Origin: Bacteroidales bacterium
Lineage (GTDB): Bacteria > Bacteroidota > Bacteroidia > Bacteroidales > Paludibacteraceae
Length of the DNA: 37,057 nucleotides
Assembly: GCA_012837685.1 (NCBI GenBank)
Contig: DUQS01000099.1
Span: 1 to 37,057, forward strand
Direction of reading: 5' to 3'
Under the pieces are notes generated by a model. It was not told the origin of the DNA. It did no database searches and saw only the letters and a list, made by a program, of their open reading frames with translations. A program made the translations under genes and the position numbers. Each line of letters begins with the position of its first letter. Position 1 is the stretch's first letter. Of the stretch, positions 1 through 7,797 are shown piece after piece.

Positions 1-437
1 GCACCTTCGCCCATTTTCAGTACTTTGTACTGCAATCCCGATGGCGTTTCTATTACTGACGAATCCTTTTTATTGTCTTCCAAAAATTTGGTCGCCAATG
101 CTTTTGCGTCTGCTACTTTCTTTTTTTGATACTCTTCCGCAATTATGTTTATCTGCGCAAAAGCTAATTTCATCTCTTCTTCCGACAGTTTAACAGCATT
201 GTGAAAAGCATCGACCAATCCGTTTGTAAACATAGCGGTATCAATAAAAATACCGGATTTTGCAAAGTTGTCGTACACGGTTGCGCCCAAATTCGCACCC
301 AATGCATAGCTCTGCTTTTGAGCAGTTGTCATGGTTACTGTATCCGCAACCTGTACTTTTACTTTTTTCTTCTTTTTGGCTTCTACTGCCGGTATGCACA
401 ACAGCACAGCCACACCCAATAGAATGATTTTTTTCAT
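1..437 (-). CDS. FKBP-type peptidyl-prolyl isomerase, N-terminal part (3' end outside window)
   Basis: I read about 145 residues from the ATG at 437 to the window edge. The start is a signal peptide (MKKIILLGVAVLLCIPAVEA) followed by a lysine run. Next comes a helical segment with QKSYALGANLG-like text (seen as TAQKQSYALGANLGATV), typical of the FKBP N-terminal dimerisation domain of FkpA/Mip proteins. The last readable residues, TPSGLQYKVLKMGEGA, are the usual entry into the FKBP catalytic domain, which lies outside the window. By family it is an envelope folding catalyst that isomerises prolyl bonds. Its ATG directly abuts the stop codon of ddh (TAAATG), so the two are probably co-transcribed and translationally coupled. 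Family call is confident; the exact subfamily is not. Confidence 0.88.
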   Translation of the reverse strand, partial: MKKIILLGVAVLLCIPAVEAKKKKKVKVQVADTVTMTTAQKQSYALGANLGATVYDNFAKSGIFIDTAMFTNGLVDAFHNAVKLSEEEMKLAFAQINIIAEEYQKKKVADAKALATKFLEDNKKDSSVIETPSGLQYKVLKMGEG

Positions 438-1337
438 TTATACAAGTTTTTTAATTAAGTTTTCCTTTTCACCTTCCAATAAATCAACCGGCGGAATCTC
501 TATCAATGTGTAAGCTCCGGGGCGTTGTTTCATCGAAGCACGCGCACAAGCCACCAATATTTGTGCTGTCAGTGCAGGATTGTTTATCCTCATATCGAAC
601 TCAAATTGTTGATTCTCAGTTTTTCCAGAAACGCCTTTACGTACAAGTTTTACACCGTGTCTCATGTTTTTAAGTGCCTCCACCGACTCCACTTGTTCGA
701 CGTGCGTTTCATCATTAATAAAATAGTTGTCGTTTTTAATAGCAGTAGCTACTTCATCAAATTTATAACCATCTTTAAGTTCAATGTAAACCTCGCGGCG
801 GTGTATGCCCTCACCCAAGGGAATGGTCATCGACAAAGCGTCTTTCACGCCTTCAATGGTTTTTGCGGCTACCGTATGCCCCATGCTCATACCGGGACCA
901 AAATTGGTGTAAGTAACGCCTTTCGGTGCCATTGCCTGCATCAAAGTTCTGATTACGGAATCGCTTCCCGGGTCCCAACCGGCAGAAACAATAGCAACCG
1001 CTTGATGTTTTTTAGCTTCAACATCCAGTTCCTGCCTTAAATCCCAAATTTTCGTGTGAATATCAAAACTATCTATCGTATTGATTCCCAAAGCCAGAAT
1101 AGCTTTTGCCGATATTGAAACCATGCGTGTGGGCAAGCATAAAATGGCTACATCCACTTTTTCCAACTCTTTGATGTCGGTTACTACTTTCACAGCTTGC
1201 AATTCCGGCGGCAAATTAGCGATACTGCGCCTCACCAATCCCGCCAACTCAAAATCGGGCGTACAAAGTACCGTTTCCAATACCTGTTTTCCAATATTGC
1301 CATAACCAACAATAGCAACTCTTATTTTATTTCCCAT
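438..1337 (-). CDS. ddh: meso-diaminopimelate dehydrogenase
   Basis: A 299-residue protein beginning with a Rossmann fold dinucleotide motif (IRVAIVGYGNIGKQVLE, residues 5-21) and containing VSAGWDPGSDSVIR and FGPGMSMGHTVAAK, characteristic of Ddh. The family makes meso-DAP from tetrahydrodipicolinate in one NADPH-dependent reductive amination, feeding lysine and peptidoglycan synthesis. The length equals that reported for type II Ddh enzymes (about 300 residues) rather than the about 320 residues of the corynebacterial type. It starts at the only sensible ATG (1337), has a Bacteroidota -7 box about 50 nt upstream, and its stop codon directly touches the start of the downstream FKBP gene. Confidence 0.93.
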   Translation of the reverse strand: MGNKIRVAIVGYGNIGKQVLETVLCTPDFELAGLVRRSIANLPPELQAVKVVTDIKELEKVDVAILCLPTRMVSISAKAILALGINTIDSFDIHTKIWDLRQELDVEAKKHQAVAIVSAGWDPGSDSVIRTLMQAMAPKGVTYTNFGPGMSMGHTVAAKTIEGVKDALSMTIPLGEGIHRREVYIELKDGYKFDEVATAIKNDNYFINDETHVEQVESVEALKNMRHGVKLVRKGVSGKTENQQFEFDMRINNPALTAQILVACARASMKQRPGAYTLIEIPPVDLLEGEKENLIKKLV

Positions 1338-1386
1338 TTTAACGTAAGTTCAATATAAGTTTTAAAACACTATATTAATTAGGCTT

Positions 1387-1394
1387 CAAAATTA
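1387..1394 (-). promoter_or_regulatory. Probable ddh promoter, -7 box TAATTTTG
   Basis: On the minus strand TAATTTTG matches the Bacteroidota -7 consensus TAnnTTTG exactly. A TTTG-like -33 element is less clear: TTTTTG lies 22 nt upstream, at the tail of a terminator hairpin. The predicted start is near 1382, giving a leader of about 45 nt before ddh. Confidence 0.5.
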
Positions 1395-1418
1395 CTATTT
1401 TTTTTTCACACTATTACA

Positions 1419-1454
1419 AAAATAAGGAGCGAATGATTATTCGCCCCTTATTTT
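1419..1454 (-). terminator. Hairpin, probable rho-independent terminator (second of two)
   Basis: Arms 1419-1434 and 1439-1454 pair over 16 positions around a 4-nt loop. The one mismatch (A·C on the plus strand) becomes a G·U wobble in minus-strand RNA, so the minus strand is the likely transcript. The hairpin ends in a T-rich run. It would stop transcription leaking from meaB before the ddh promoter. Confidence 0.6.
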
Positions 1455-1559
1455 CATTTACTAATTTACTTACCCTCAATCTCATAAAAAGGAAAATGAT
1501 TAAACAATAAACATTTTGACTGTAAAGGTAATTATCTTTTTTTATAAATTTCACAAATA

Positions 1560-1568
1560 CCCCCCCCC
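1560..1568. repeat. Run of nine C
   Basis: A homopolymer of nine C in an otherwise very AT-rich gap. It is not inside a gene and does not lie at a recognisable promoter spacer, so no function is assigned. Confidence 0.7.
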
Positions 1569-1593
1569 ATTAACAATATTTAAGTTTAATTGC

Positions 1594-1620
1594 AAAAAAA
1601 CAAGGAGCGATTTGCCCCTT
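1594..1620 (-). terminator. Rho-independent terminator after meaB
   Basis: On the minus strand, AAGGGGC pairs with GCTCCTT around a short loop (one G·U pair) and is followed at once by seven T (1600-1594). It lies about 200 nt beyond the meaB stop. Its stem sequence is closely related to the hairpin at 1419-1454. Confidence 0.65.
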
Positions 1621-1706
1621 AATTAATCCCCTAACCCCTGAAAGGGAAGTTATTTACAAATTGCAACCAAACGTTCTAAACGGTTTGTTGCGTTATTTTC
1701 ATCAAT

Positions 1707-1736
1707 GGGACGAACGGACTTAAAGCCGTTAGTCCC
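1707..1736. other. Intergenic inverted repeat
   Basis: GGGACGAACGG (1707-1717) and CCGTTAGTCCC (1726-1736) form an 11-position stem with one mismatch and an 8-nt loop. No T run follows on either strand, so it is not an obvious terminator. It may be an RNA processing or stabilising element in the meaB 3' leader-out region. Apart from this, the terminators, the C run and the short tandem repeat, the 1338-1818 gap shows nothing coding. Confidence 0.5.
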
Positions 1737-1742
1737 TGGACA

Positions 1743-1793
1743 TTAAACAGTTAAACGATTAAACATTCAACATTACACACTAAACGCTTAAAC
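1743..1793. repeat. Degenerate octamer array TTAAACNN
   Basis: TTAAAC occurs at 1743, 1751 and 1759 with an exact 8-nt period. Degenerate copies follow (TTCAAC at 1766, TTACAC at 1774, CTAAAC at 1780) and an exact copy lies at 1788. The array sits just beyond the meaB stop codon. Confidence 0.6.
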
Positions 1794-1818
1794 ATATTTA
1801 ATTTTGCTTTTATCGAAC

Positions 1819-2928
1819 TTACCTATTTAGTTTAAAGTAGGTGTCTAAAAGTTTTTTTGCAGCCACAAACGACGTTATTTCGTTGTTCAGAATTTGATTT
1901 TCGTACATCAACAGCAAACTCTTTATCGTTTTGTTGCGGTAAAAATTATTTTTCAGATATTCGTTGATGCTTTCGTACATCCAATATTTTGCCTGATGGT
2001 TCCGTTTTGTTTCCGTAAAACCGTTTGCCGCAGTAAAATTCATATACTCTTCTATCATGTTCCAAATTTCAGTGATGCCGCTATCTTCAATTGCCGAACA
2101 GGTAAGCACCTTGGGCGACCACCCCGACGACGGTTCGGGAAACAGATGCAGTGCATTTTGAAACTGTGCCCGTGCCATTTTGGATTTTTCCACATTATTG
2201 CCGTCGCATTTGTTAATGGCAATACCGTCTGCCATTTCCATAATGCCACGCTTAATACCTTGCAATTCGTCGCCCGTGCCTGCCAACTGTATGAGTAGAA
2301 AAAAATCGACCATGCTGTGCACCGCCGTTTCCGATTGTCCCACGCCGACCGTTTCTACAAAAATAGTGTTAAAACCGGCTGCCTCACACAACACAATGGT
2401 TTCGCGCGTTTTGCGTGCCACACCGCCAAGCGAACCTGCCGAAGGAGACGGACGTACAAAAGCATTTTCGGCTACCGAAATACGTTCCATGCGCGTTTTG
2501 TCGCCCAAAATACTGCCTTTTGTCAATTCACTACTCGGGTCGATAGCCAATACCGCCAATTTTTTGCCTTGACCGAGAACATGCGCACCCAACGAGTCGA
2601 TAAATGTACTTTTTCCCGCTCCGGGCACGCCTGTAATACCTAAACGCACCGATTTTCCGGCATAAGGCAAACATTTTTCAATAATCTGTTGCGCTTTTTC
2701 CTGATGTTCCGGTTTGTTGCTCTCTATAAGCGTTACCGCTTGACTTAACACCGTGCGGTTGCCTTTCACTATCTCTTCCACATAACCATCGACCGTATAT
2801 TCGGGTCGCCGTTTGCGCACTTTGGCATACGGATTAAGCATAGGCGGTTGCGGCACGCCCGCATTAACATTTAATCCGAGGAAACGCTCATCGTTTTCTA
2901 TGTGATGTCCATCGTTAGCCATTGTCAT
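1819..2928 (-). CDS. meaB: Methylmalonyl-CoA mutase-associated GTPase (MeaB/ArgK family)
   Basis: A G3E P-loop GTPase with Walker A GVPGAGKST, a LAIDPSS switch segment, ETVGVGQSE (switch II region) and the base-recognition motif NKCDG. MeaB proteins protect and reload adenosylcobalamin-dependent methylmalonyl-CoA mutase in the succinate/propionate pathway. No mutase gene is visible here. I chose the ATG at 2928 (369 residues) because it forms an ATGA overlap with the upstream DUF1573 gene. An in-frame ATG at 2943 would add five residues and one at 2922 would remove two. The N-terminus is about 40 residues longer than in many homologues. It is last in a three-gene minus-strand operon. Confidence 0.92.
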   Translation of the reverse strand: MTMANDGHHIENDERFLGLNVNAGVPQPPMLNPYAKVRKRRPEYTVDGYVEEIVKGNRTVLSQAVTLIESNKPEHQEKAQQIIEKCLPYAGKSVRLGITGVPGAGKSTFIDSLGAHVLGQGKKLAVLAIDPSSELTKGSILGDKTRMERISVAENAFVRPSPSAGSLGGVARKTRETIVLCEAAGFNTIFVETVGVGQSETAVHSMVDFFLLIQLAGTGDELQGIKRGIMEMADGIAINKCDGNNVEKSKMARAQFQNALHLFPEPSSGWSPKVLTCSAIEDSGITEIWNMIEEYMNFTAANGFTETKRNHQAKYWMYESINEYLKNNFYRNKTIKSLLLMYENQILNNEITSFVAAKKLLDTYFKLNR

Positions 2929-4016
2929 TTTACTGTTTTCCAATTGATATATAAGTTAATAACCGAATTTACAGGGTCGTTTGAAATAATTTGAACGCGT
3001 TTTCGAAAATCGAACGGATGCAGTTGCGTGGCATCTACCGCCACCGTCAATCGCGCACGTTTACCGCCTTTCAACGATTGAGACGGCGCAGTAACGGTCA
3101 AATAAGGATTTTCTGAAACTATTCGTCTAATAATCAAAGGTTTGATACCATTATTTTTCAATTCAACAAAAGCTTTAGCTTGCTTTCCGATTTTTAATTC
3201 ACCCAAATCGAGCACTTTAACCGAAAGCGAAATTACAGGTGCTTCCACCTTTTCCTGCATGGTCAAACGGCTAAAATCTTCTTTAATGTCAGCCTTCAAA
3301 TCGACTACATCTGCCGATTTACGACCATTTACCAACAAACGCACACTATCGGCAACGTAACCCCACATCGGCATTTTTTCCGACATAATTGTGATGTTCA
3401 AAACAGCTTTTTCCTGCGGGGACACCACTTGCGGAAACGATTCCACTTTAAGGTATTTCGGCAAATTATATCCCGCAACAGTTACCGAAGAGGCGCCGTT
3501 GTTAAACATTTCTATTGTTCGCACCTTTTCTTCGCCTTTGTAGATGTCGCCCACTATCAAAAACCTATTCTTCAGCAACAAACCGTCTCCAAAAGAGTAA
3601 GGATACTGCTCTTCAAGGCTTTTTTCAGGAAACGCCACCATGCCCTTTATGGACACCGACTCTGTAAAATCGCCCGACAAAGCCGAGAAAAAAACAGTCG
3701 CACCCTGATGAAACAGACCATAACGCTCTGTAGGGTCAAATCCCAAAGTAAACTCGCCTTGTTGCGATGGTGCTATGGCATCGGTGCTCCATGTCGGCGA
3801 CGTACATCCGCACGAAGCTGTAATTTTTTTTATGCTTATGGCTTCCGTACCTTCGTTTATAAACCGAAAAACACACAAAACTTCGCCATCTTCTTCACGA
3901 ATAATGCCGAAGTCGTGTGTATTTTGAACAAAAGAGACGCTCCTTTTTTCTTGCGCCGACAAACTAACGACAACTGCGAAAAAAGCTAAAAAAAAAACTA
4001 AGCGTCTGTCAATCAT
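2925..4016 (-). CDS. DUF1573 protein, two-domain, exported
   Basis: A 363-residue protein with a signal peptide (MIDRRLVFFLAFFAVVVSLSA, cleavage before QEK). The first DUF1573 domain (about 30-130) has the hallmark THDFGIIREEDGEV and ASCGCTSPTWS. A second Ig-like segment around 265-350 (LDLGELKIGKQAKAFVELKN) ends near the C-terminus with the VQIISNDP-type motif common in such beta-sandwich repeats. The family is abundant in Bacteroidota and of unknown function, probably periplasmic or outer membrane. Its start directly abuts the stop of the smaller DUF1573 gene upstream (TAAATG), and its TGA overlaps the meaB start, so all three should be translated together. Confidence 0.85.
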   Translation of the reverse strand: MIDRRLVFFLAFFAVVVSLSAQEKRSVSFVQNTHDFGIIREEDGEVLCVFRFINEGTEAISIKKITASCGCTSPTWSTDAIAPSQQGEFTLGFDPTERYGLFHQGATVFFSALSGDFTESVSIKGMVAFPEKSLEEQYPYSFGDGLLLKNRFLIVGDIYKGEEKVRTIEMFNNGASSVTVAGYNLPKYLKVESFPQVVSPQEKAVLNITIMSEKMPMWGYVADSVRLLVNGRKSADVVDLKADIKEDFSRLTMQEKVEAPVISLSVKVLDLGELKIGKQAKAFVELKNNGIKPLIIRRIVSENPYLTVTAPSQSLKGGKRARLTVAVDATQLHPFDFRKRVQIISNDPVNSVINLYINWKTVK

Positions 4017-4436
4017 TTAATTTTCCTTTGCTTGTGGAGCTTCTGTAGTGCCCTTTGGCGTAACCGAGCCCTTTATGAAAACAACTTCCGTATAATCAGC
4101 CGTTCCGTCTGTAAATACGACTGTAACGCTTTTATAAAAAGCATTCGGACGTCCTGTGGTAGTGTAAGTAACACGAACGGTAGCTGTATCGTTGGGAGCA
4201 ACCGGCTCTTTACTCCACTCGGGAGTTGTACAACCGCAAGAAGCTTTTACGCTTTTCAGCGATAGAGGCGTTACACCGATATTTTTAAAATTAAAAACAT
4301 GACTGATTTTGCCTACTTCTTCATTTACCGTACCGAAATCAAACGTTTGGTTGTCCACTTCCACAACTTTCTTTTCTTGTCCCACAGCCACCATAACAAC
4401 TGTTAAGGCAAATACAAATGAAATTAATTTTTTCAT
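4017..4436 (-). CDS. DUF1573 protein, single-domain, exported
   Basis: A 139-residue protein with a signal peptide (MKKLISFVFALTVVMVAVGQ) followed by one DUF1573 domain, including NQTFDFGTVNEEVGK and the conserved KASCGCTTPEWSKEP. It resembles the first domain of the next gene, suggesting a duplication. It is first in the operon with the larger DUF1573 gene and meaB. A -7 box lies about 45 nt upstream. Function is unknown; the two conserved cysteines in SCGCT could be a disulfide or a ligand site, which is speculation. Confidence 0.85.
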   Translation of the reverse strand: MKKLISFVFALTVVMVAVGQEKKVVEVDNQTFDFGTVNEEVGKISHVFNFKNIGVTPLSLKSVKASCGCTTPEWSKEPVAPNDTATVRVTYTTTGRPNAFYKSVTVVFTDGTADYTEVVFIKGSVTPKGTTEAPQAKEN

Positions 4437-4480
4437 AACTATAGATTTTAATTGAATTATTTAAAAAATTATCTAATGTG

Positions 4481-4488
4481 CAAAGTTA
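4481..4488 (-). promoter_or_regulatory. Probable promoter of the DUF1573-meaB operon, TAACTTTG
   Basis: TAACTTTG on the minus strand is a perfect -7 box. No good TTTG lies 19-21 nt upstream, so the -33 element is weak. The predicted start is near 4476, about 40 nt before the first gene. Confidence 0.5.
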
Positions 4489-4533
4489 TACAAAATTGTT
4501 CGCTCTTTATCTATTTTTTGTATTTTTTTATCT

Positions 4534-5550
4534 CTATGACCCTATTGACGCAAAAGTTTTATGCGCTTTAAAATAGTATTCCACCAAAATGCTTTTCCGC
4601 AGCAGACCCACGGGAGTTTGTGTTGTAGTAAGAGCTAAATTTTCTGCTCTTTCAGGACGAAAATTGCGCTTCTGTTTTAAAAATTGCACCCACGCCTTCA
4701 ACACATTTGCCGCATTGTTCGGTCTCCTCTGTACCAATAAGTGCAACGCAGCCATTATATCCAGCAGACAGCGCACAGGCAACACCCACCAGAGCCGTTT
4801 CAATGGCATATTTTTATAAATCATCAGCAAATTGTTCCGAAAATTCAAAAATGTCTTGAACGGACTTTCGGCACTCAGCGTTTTTGCACCGATGTGGTAC
4901 ACCACGCTTTGCGGTACGCACACAATGGATTTTCCGCGCGATTTCAACCGCCAACACAAATCAATTTCCTCCATGTGGGCAAAAAAACGCGCATCCAAAC
5001 CGCCCGCTGCCCAAAAATCGGCAGAACGAATAAATAAACAAGCTCCCGTTGCCCAAAAAATTTCGGCTACTGAATCAAACTGACCTTCATCCTTTTCCAA
5101 AGTATTCAAAATTCGACCTCTGCAAAACGGATAGCCCAAACTATCGATAAATCCGCCACACGCACCCGCATATTCAAAATACTCACGTTGAGCATAACTT
5201 CTCAGCTTCGGTTGGCAAGCCGCCGTTTTGGGATGTGCTTCCATGTATGCGAGCAATGGTCGAAGCCAATTTTCGGTTACTTCCACATCGGAATTGAGCA
5301 ATACGAAATAATCCGCTTCTACCTCACGCAAAGCGCGATTGTAGCCTTCGGCAAAACCGTAATTTTTGTCCAACTCCACTCGCTTAATAGTTGGAAAACG
5401 GCGTAGCAGAAGTTCAATAGAGCCGTCGGTTGAAGCGTTATCAGCTACGACCACTTCGGCTGAATCGGAAAAAGCAATCACTTTCGGCAATAAATCTGCT
5501 AAAAGCTGTTCTCCGTTAAAATTCAATATGACTACTGCAACAACCGACAT
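4534..5550 (-). CDS. Family 2 glycosyltransferase
   Basis: A 338-residue protein with a GT-A fold. VAVVILNFNGEQLLADLL begins the nucleotide-sugar domain, VVADNASTDGS contains the first conserved acid, LNSDVEV is the DXD-like metal site, and HMEEIDLCWRLKSRG carries the acceptor-side ED motif. The C-terminal part has a hydrophobic stretch (WWVLPVRCLLDIMAALHLL) that may associate with membrane. Rhamnosyltransferase-like enzymes that build surface polysaccharide or LPS look like this, but the sugar cannot be told. It starts 7 nt after the SIMPL gene stop, so the two are probably co-transcribed. Confidence 0.88.
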   Translation of the reverse strand: MSVVAVVILNFNGEQLLADLLPKVIAFSDSAEVVVADNASTDGSIELLLRRFPTIKRVELDKNYGFAEGYNRALREVEADYFVLLNSDVEVTENWLRPLLAYMEAHPKTAACQPKLRSYAQREYFEYAGACGGFIDSLGYPFCRGRILNTLEKDEGQFDSVAEIFWATGACLFIRSADFWAAGGLDARFFAHMEEIDLCWRLKSRGKSIVCVPQSVVYHIGAKTLSAESPFKTFLNFRNNLLMIYKNMPLKRLWWVLPVRCLLDIMAALHLLVQRRPNNAANVLKAWVQFLKQKRNFRPERAENLALTTTQTPVGLLRKSILVEYYFKAHKTFASIGS

Positions 5551-5557
5551 TATCGTT

Positions 5558-6247
5558 TTATTTCAATTCAAAACGCACTATTACAGTTGAACGTAACTCA
5601 ATATCCTCAAATTCAATATCGGGAACATAAACTTCGTCAGTTTCCGCACCGGTCGCTTTAAGTCCGAATGCCACATTTGAATGGCGATAAGGCTGTTCGT
5701 AGCCTTCGGAAATATAGAGTGCGCGACCAACCTCCTGCCCTATGGCATTAGCCAAAACCGTGGCATTTTGCTTAGCCGACTGCATAGCACTCGCTTTTGT
5801 CTCCATTTTCAACTTTTGCATATCGCTGTGGTCAACCTTTTCGACAGATACATTGGCAATGCCCAAAGACGACAAACCCAAAAATGTTTTAGCTACGGTC
5901 TGTGCATCGGATAAAACCAGTTGATACTCTTTTTCCTGCACCACTGCCGATTTCAGCAACCAATATTTTTTGAAATTACTGGTATAATCGCACACTTTAA
6001 GCTGTTTTTTCACATCTATACCGATAGATTTCAGCTTGTCAATCATGCTTTTCTCTATTTCGGGAAGTTGCTTGTTTTTAAGATCCTTTTCGTTAAGGAC
6101 TATTTTCAAATAAATTTCGTTTGGTATTACCTTTTTCTCGGCGTAACCATTCACTTCTATGTAATTTTGGTCAATAAAATTTTTTTCCTGCGCATAGCCA
6201 ACGGCTACCGCAACGACCAAAGCAAGAGTTAAAAATGTCCGTTTCAT
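5558..6247 (-). CDS. SIMPL (DUF541) domain protein, exported
   Basis: A 229-residue protein with a signal peptide (MKRTFLTLALVVAVAVGYAQ). The mature part opens with YIEVNGYAEKKVIPNEIYLKI, the usual entry of a SIMPL domain. It goes on through an EKEYQLVLSDAQTVAKTFL segment and a late KASAMQSAKQNATVLANAIGQEVG helix typical of the family. Family members are periplasmic or outer-membrane-associated, with no agreed biochemical role. It lies between the acyltransferase gene and the GT2 gene on the same strand. Confidence 0.82.
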   Translation of the reverse strand: MKRTFLTLALVVAVAVGYAQEKNFIDQNYIEVNGYAEKKVIPNEIYLKIVLNEKDLKNKQLPEIEKSMIDKLKSIGIDVKKQLKVCDYTSNFKKYWLLKSAVVQEKEYQLVLSDAQTVAKTFLGLSSLGIANVSVEKVDHSDMQKLKMETKASAMQSAKQNATVLANAIGQEVGRALYISEGYEQPYRHSNVAFGLKATGAETDEVYVPDIEFEDIELRSTVIVRFELK

Positions 6248-6310
6248 CTTTTTTTGTTTTTATGGTTTATATTTTTATTCAATCAATATTCGTGCCAATG
6301 CAAAAAGGCG

Positions 6311-7192
6311 TTACTCTTTTCTCTGATGTTTCCAGCGCCTATGCGACCAAAGCCAATATGCCGGATTTTCCAAAATGTTCCGTTCCATCAAGCGCGCATA
6401 TTTTTCCGTCAGTTCAAATTCGGCAGTTTGCGCCGGTGAAGCACTTATCAATTCTATGTAACAATGGTAATAACCGCGTTTTTTTCGATGCACGTTCAAA
6501 AATACCACGTAGTCGTCAGTTTTGCGCGCAATAGCTTCCCAACCGGTCAAAAACGGAGTATCTTGGTTCAAGAAATTTGTCCAATAATGCAAATTGTTCA
6601 CCGACGGCGTTTGGTCGGCAATAAAAGCCAGCACGAACGGAATTTTAGATTTTTTATTCTGCAAAATATGGCGCACCACACGGTTTTTATCCACACATAC
6701 GCATCCCCAACGAGAACGTAAATTCAAAAAGAATTTATCGAAATCTTTGTTTTTCAGCGGGCGGTAAAGCGTTTCAATGGTAACAGCAGGATTTGTGTGA
6801 ATTGGTAGCGAACTCACCCATTCCCAATTGCCGTAATGACCAAAAACAGCGATAACATCTTTTTTTTGCTTGTAAGCTTCGTCAAATAATTCGATATTAT
6901 CGAAAATAATATGTTTCGATATCGCTTTCGCTGAAGCATGCAACAGCCAAATGGTTTCTACACCATAGTCGCACAAATGACGGTAGAAACGTCGTTCGAG
7001 AAGACGCAGTTCTTTAGTGGTTTTTTGGGGAAACGAACGAGATAAATTTGCACGCGTTACCTTTACACGGTAGCGCACCACACGGTATATTATAAGATAA
7101 GCAAAATCGGACAGCAGATACAAAACCGACAAAGGCAACCACGCTATTGTCCATAAAAAAGCGTAAATTATGTAAAATCTAACTTTTGCCAT
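6311..7192 (-). CDS. Lipid A biosynthesis-type acyltransferase (LpxL/HtrB family)
   Basis: The catalytic H-X4-E motif is visible as GHYGNWE (H119, E124), with an N-terminal membrane anchor (residues 4-36). Family members transfer a fatty acid from acyl-ACP to lipid A precursors at the inner membrane. Some Bacteroidota homologues may act on other lipids. I use the ATG at 7192 (293 residues, MAKVRFYIIYAFLWTIAW) because it places the anchor at the N-terminus. An in-frame ATG at 7231 would add 13 unlikely residues. It is followed after about 60 nt by the SIMPL and GT2 genes, consistent with an envelope gene group. Confidence 0.85.
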   Translation of the reverse strand: MAKVRFYIIYAFLWTIAWLPLSVLYLLSDFAYLIIYRVVRYRVKVTRANLSRSFPQKTTKELRLLERRFYRHLCDYGVETIWLLHASAKAISKHIIFDNIELFDEAYKQKKDVIAVFGHYGNWEWVSSLPIHTNPAVTIETLYRPLKNKDFDKFFLNLRSRWGCVCVDKNRVVRHILQNKKSKIPFVLAFIADQTPSVNNLHYWTNFLNQDTPFLTGWEAIARKTDDYVVFLNVHRKKRGYYHCYIELISASPAQTAEFELTEKYARLMERNILENPAYWLWSHRRWKHQRKE

Positions 7193-7267
7193 ATCTATAA
7201 CAACCAAATCTCCATGCGGAAACTGCCACACAGAGAAACGGTTTATTAATTAATGTAAGCTAAACAA

Positions 7268-7600
7268 TCAATCTTCTTCAGAGTAAATTCCGATACTTTT
7301 TCCGTATTCGTATTCACCCTCAAGTATTAAGCGCAAATCATTTTCGGACATTTCTACGACATTCTCTTTTTTCATAATGCCATAGATGTAATTAAACATG
7401 TCGTCTTCGGCAATTGTCGTTTCTGCGACCTCTTCATCCTCCATCAGATTGTTTTTTTCGTAAAAATCGCAAATCAAATCAAGAACATACTGTACATCGT
7501 CGTCAGTAACATGCGGCAAGATTGATTTAGGCAAACGATTGAGAATGAATTTAATGGCTTCGTCATCATCAAATTCGATCAAATCCGGTTGTTGATTCAT
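7268..7600 (-). CDS. Conserved acidic hypothetical protein, 110 aa
   Basis: Starting at the ATG at 7600, the protein is small and strongly acidic (DLIEFDDDEAIKFILNRLP, TDDDVQYVLDLICDFYEKN, EYEYGKSIGIYSEED). It has no signal peptide or membrane segment, so it is probably cytosolic. I recognise the general shape as a protein common in Bacteroidales but know no function. A longer frame begins at 7642, but those residues overlap the leader. TATCTTTA at 7632-7639 (minus) is one base off a -7 box and supports the shorter start. Confidence 0.75.
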   Translation of the reverse strand: MNQQPDLIEFDDDEAIKFILNRLPKSILPHVTDDDVQYVLDLICDFYEKNNLMEDEEVAETTIAEDDMFNYIYGIMKKENVVEMSENDLRLILEGEYEYGKSIGIYSEED

Positions 7601-7797
7601 AACTAAAATTTTTGAATAAAAATTAGACGGGTAAAGATACATTTTTTTTAAATAGAAAACAGATTTACGAGCAAAAAAAATTACATTTATTATCTGTTTT
7701 GCTAATTTTTAGGTATTTACAAGAATAAATTCGCTTTTTTCTCTTTTAAAAAAAAGAAAACGTCGGCAACACAAGGTTACACAACGTCATAAAAAAA

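Noticed and set aside
525-1040. Long plus-strand ORF opposite ddh
   Set aside because: Shadow of ddh; Cys/His/Phe-rich composition typical of antisense frames.
3429-3989. Plus-strand ORF of 186 codons opposite the large DUF1573 gene
   Set aside because: Antisense frame of a well supported gene, no domain, no promoter.
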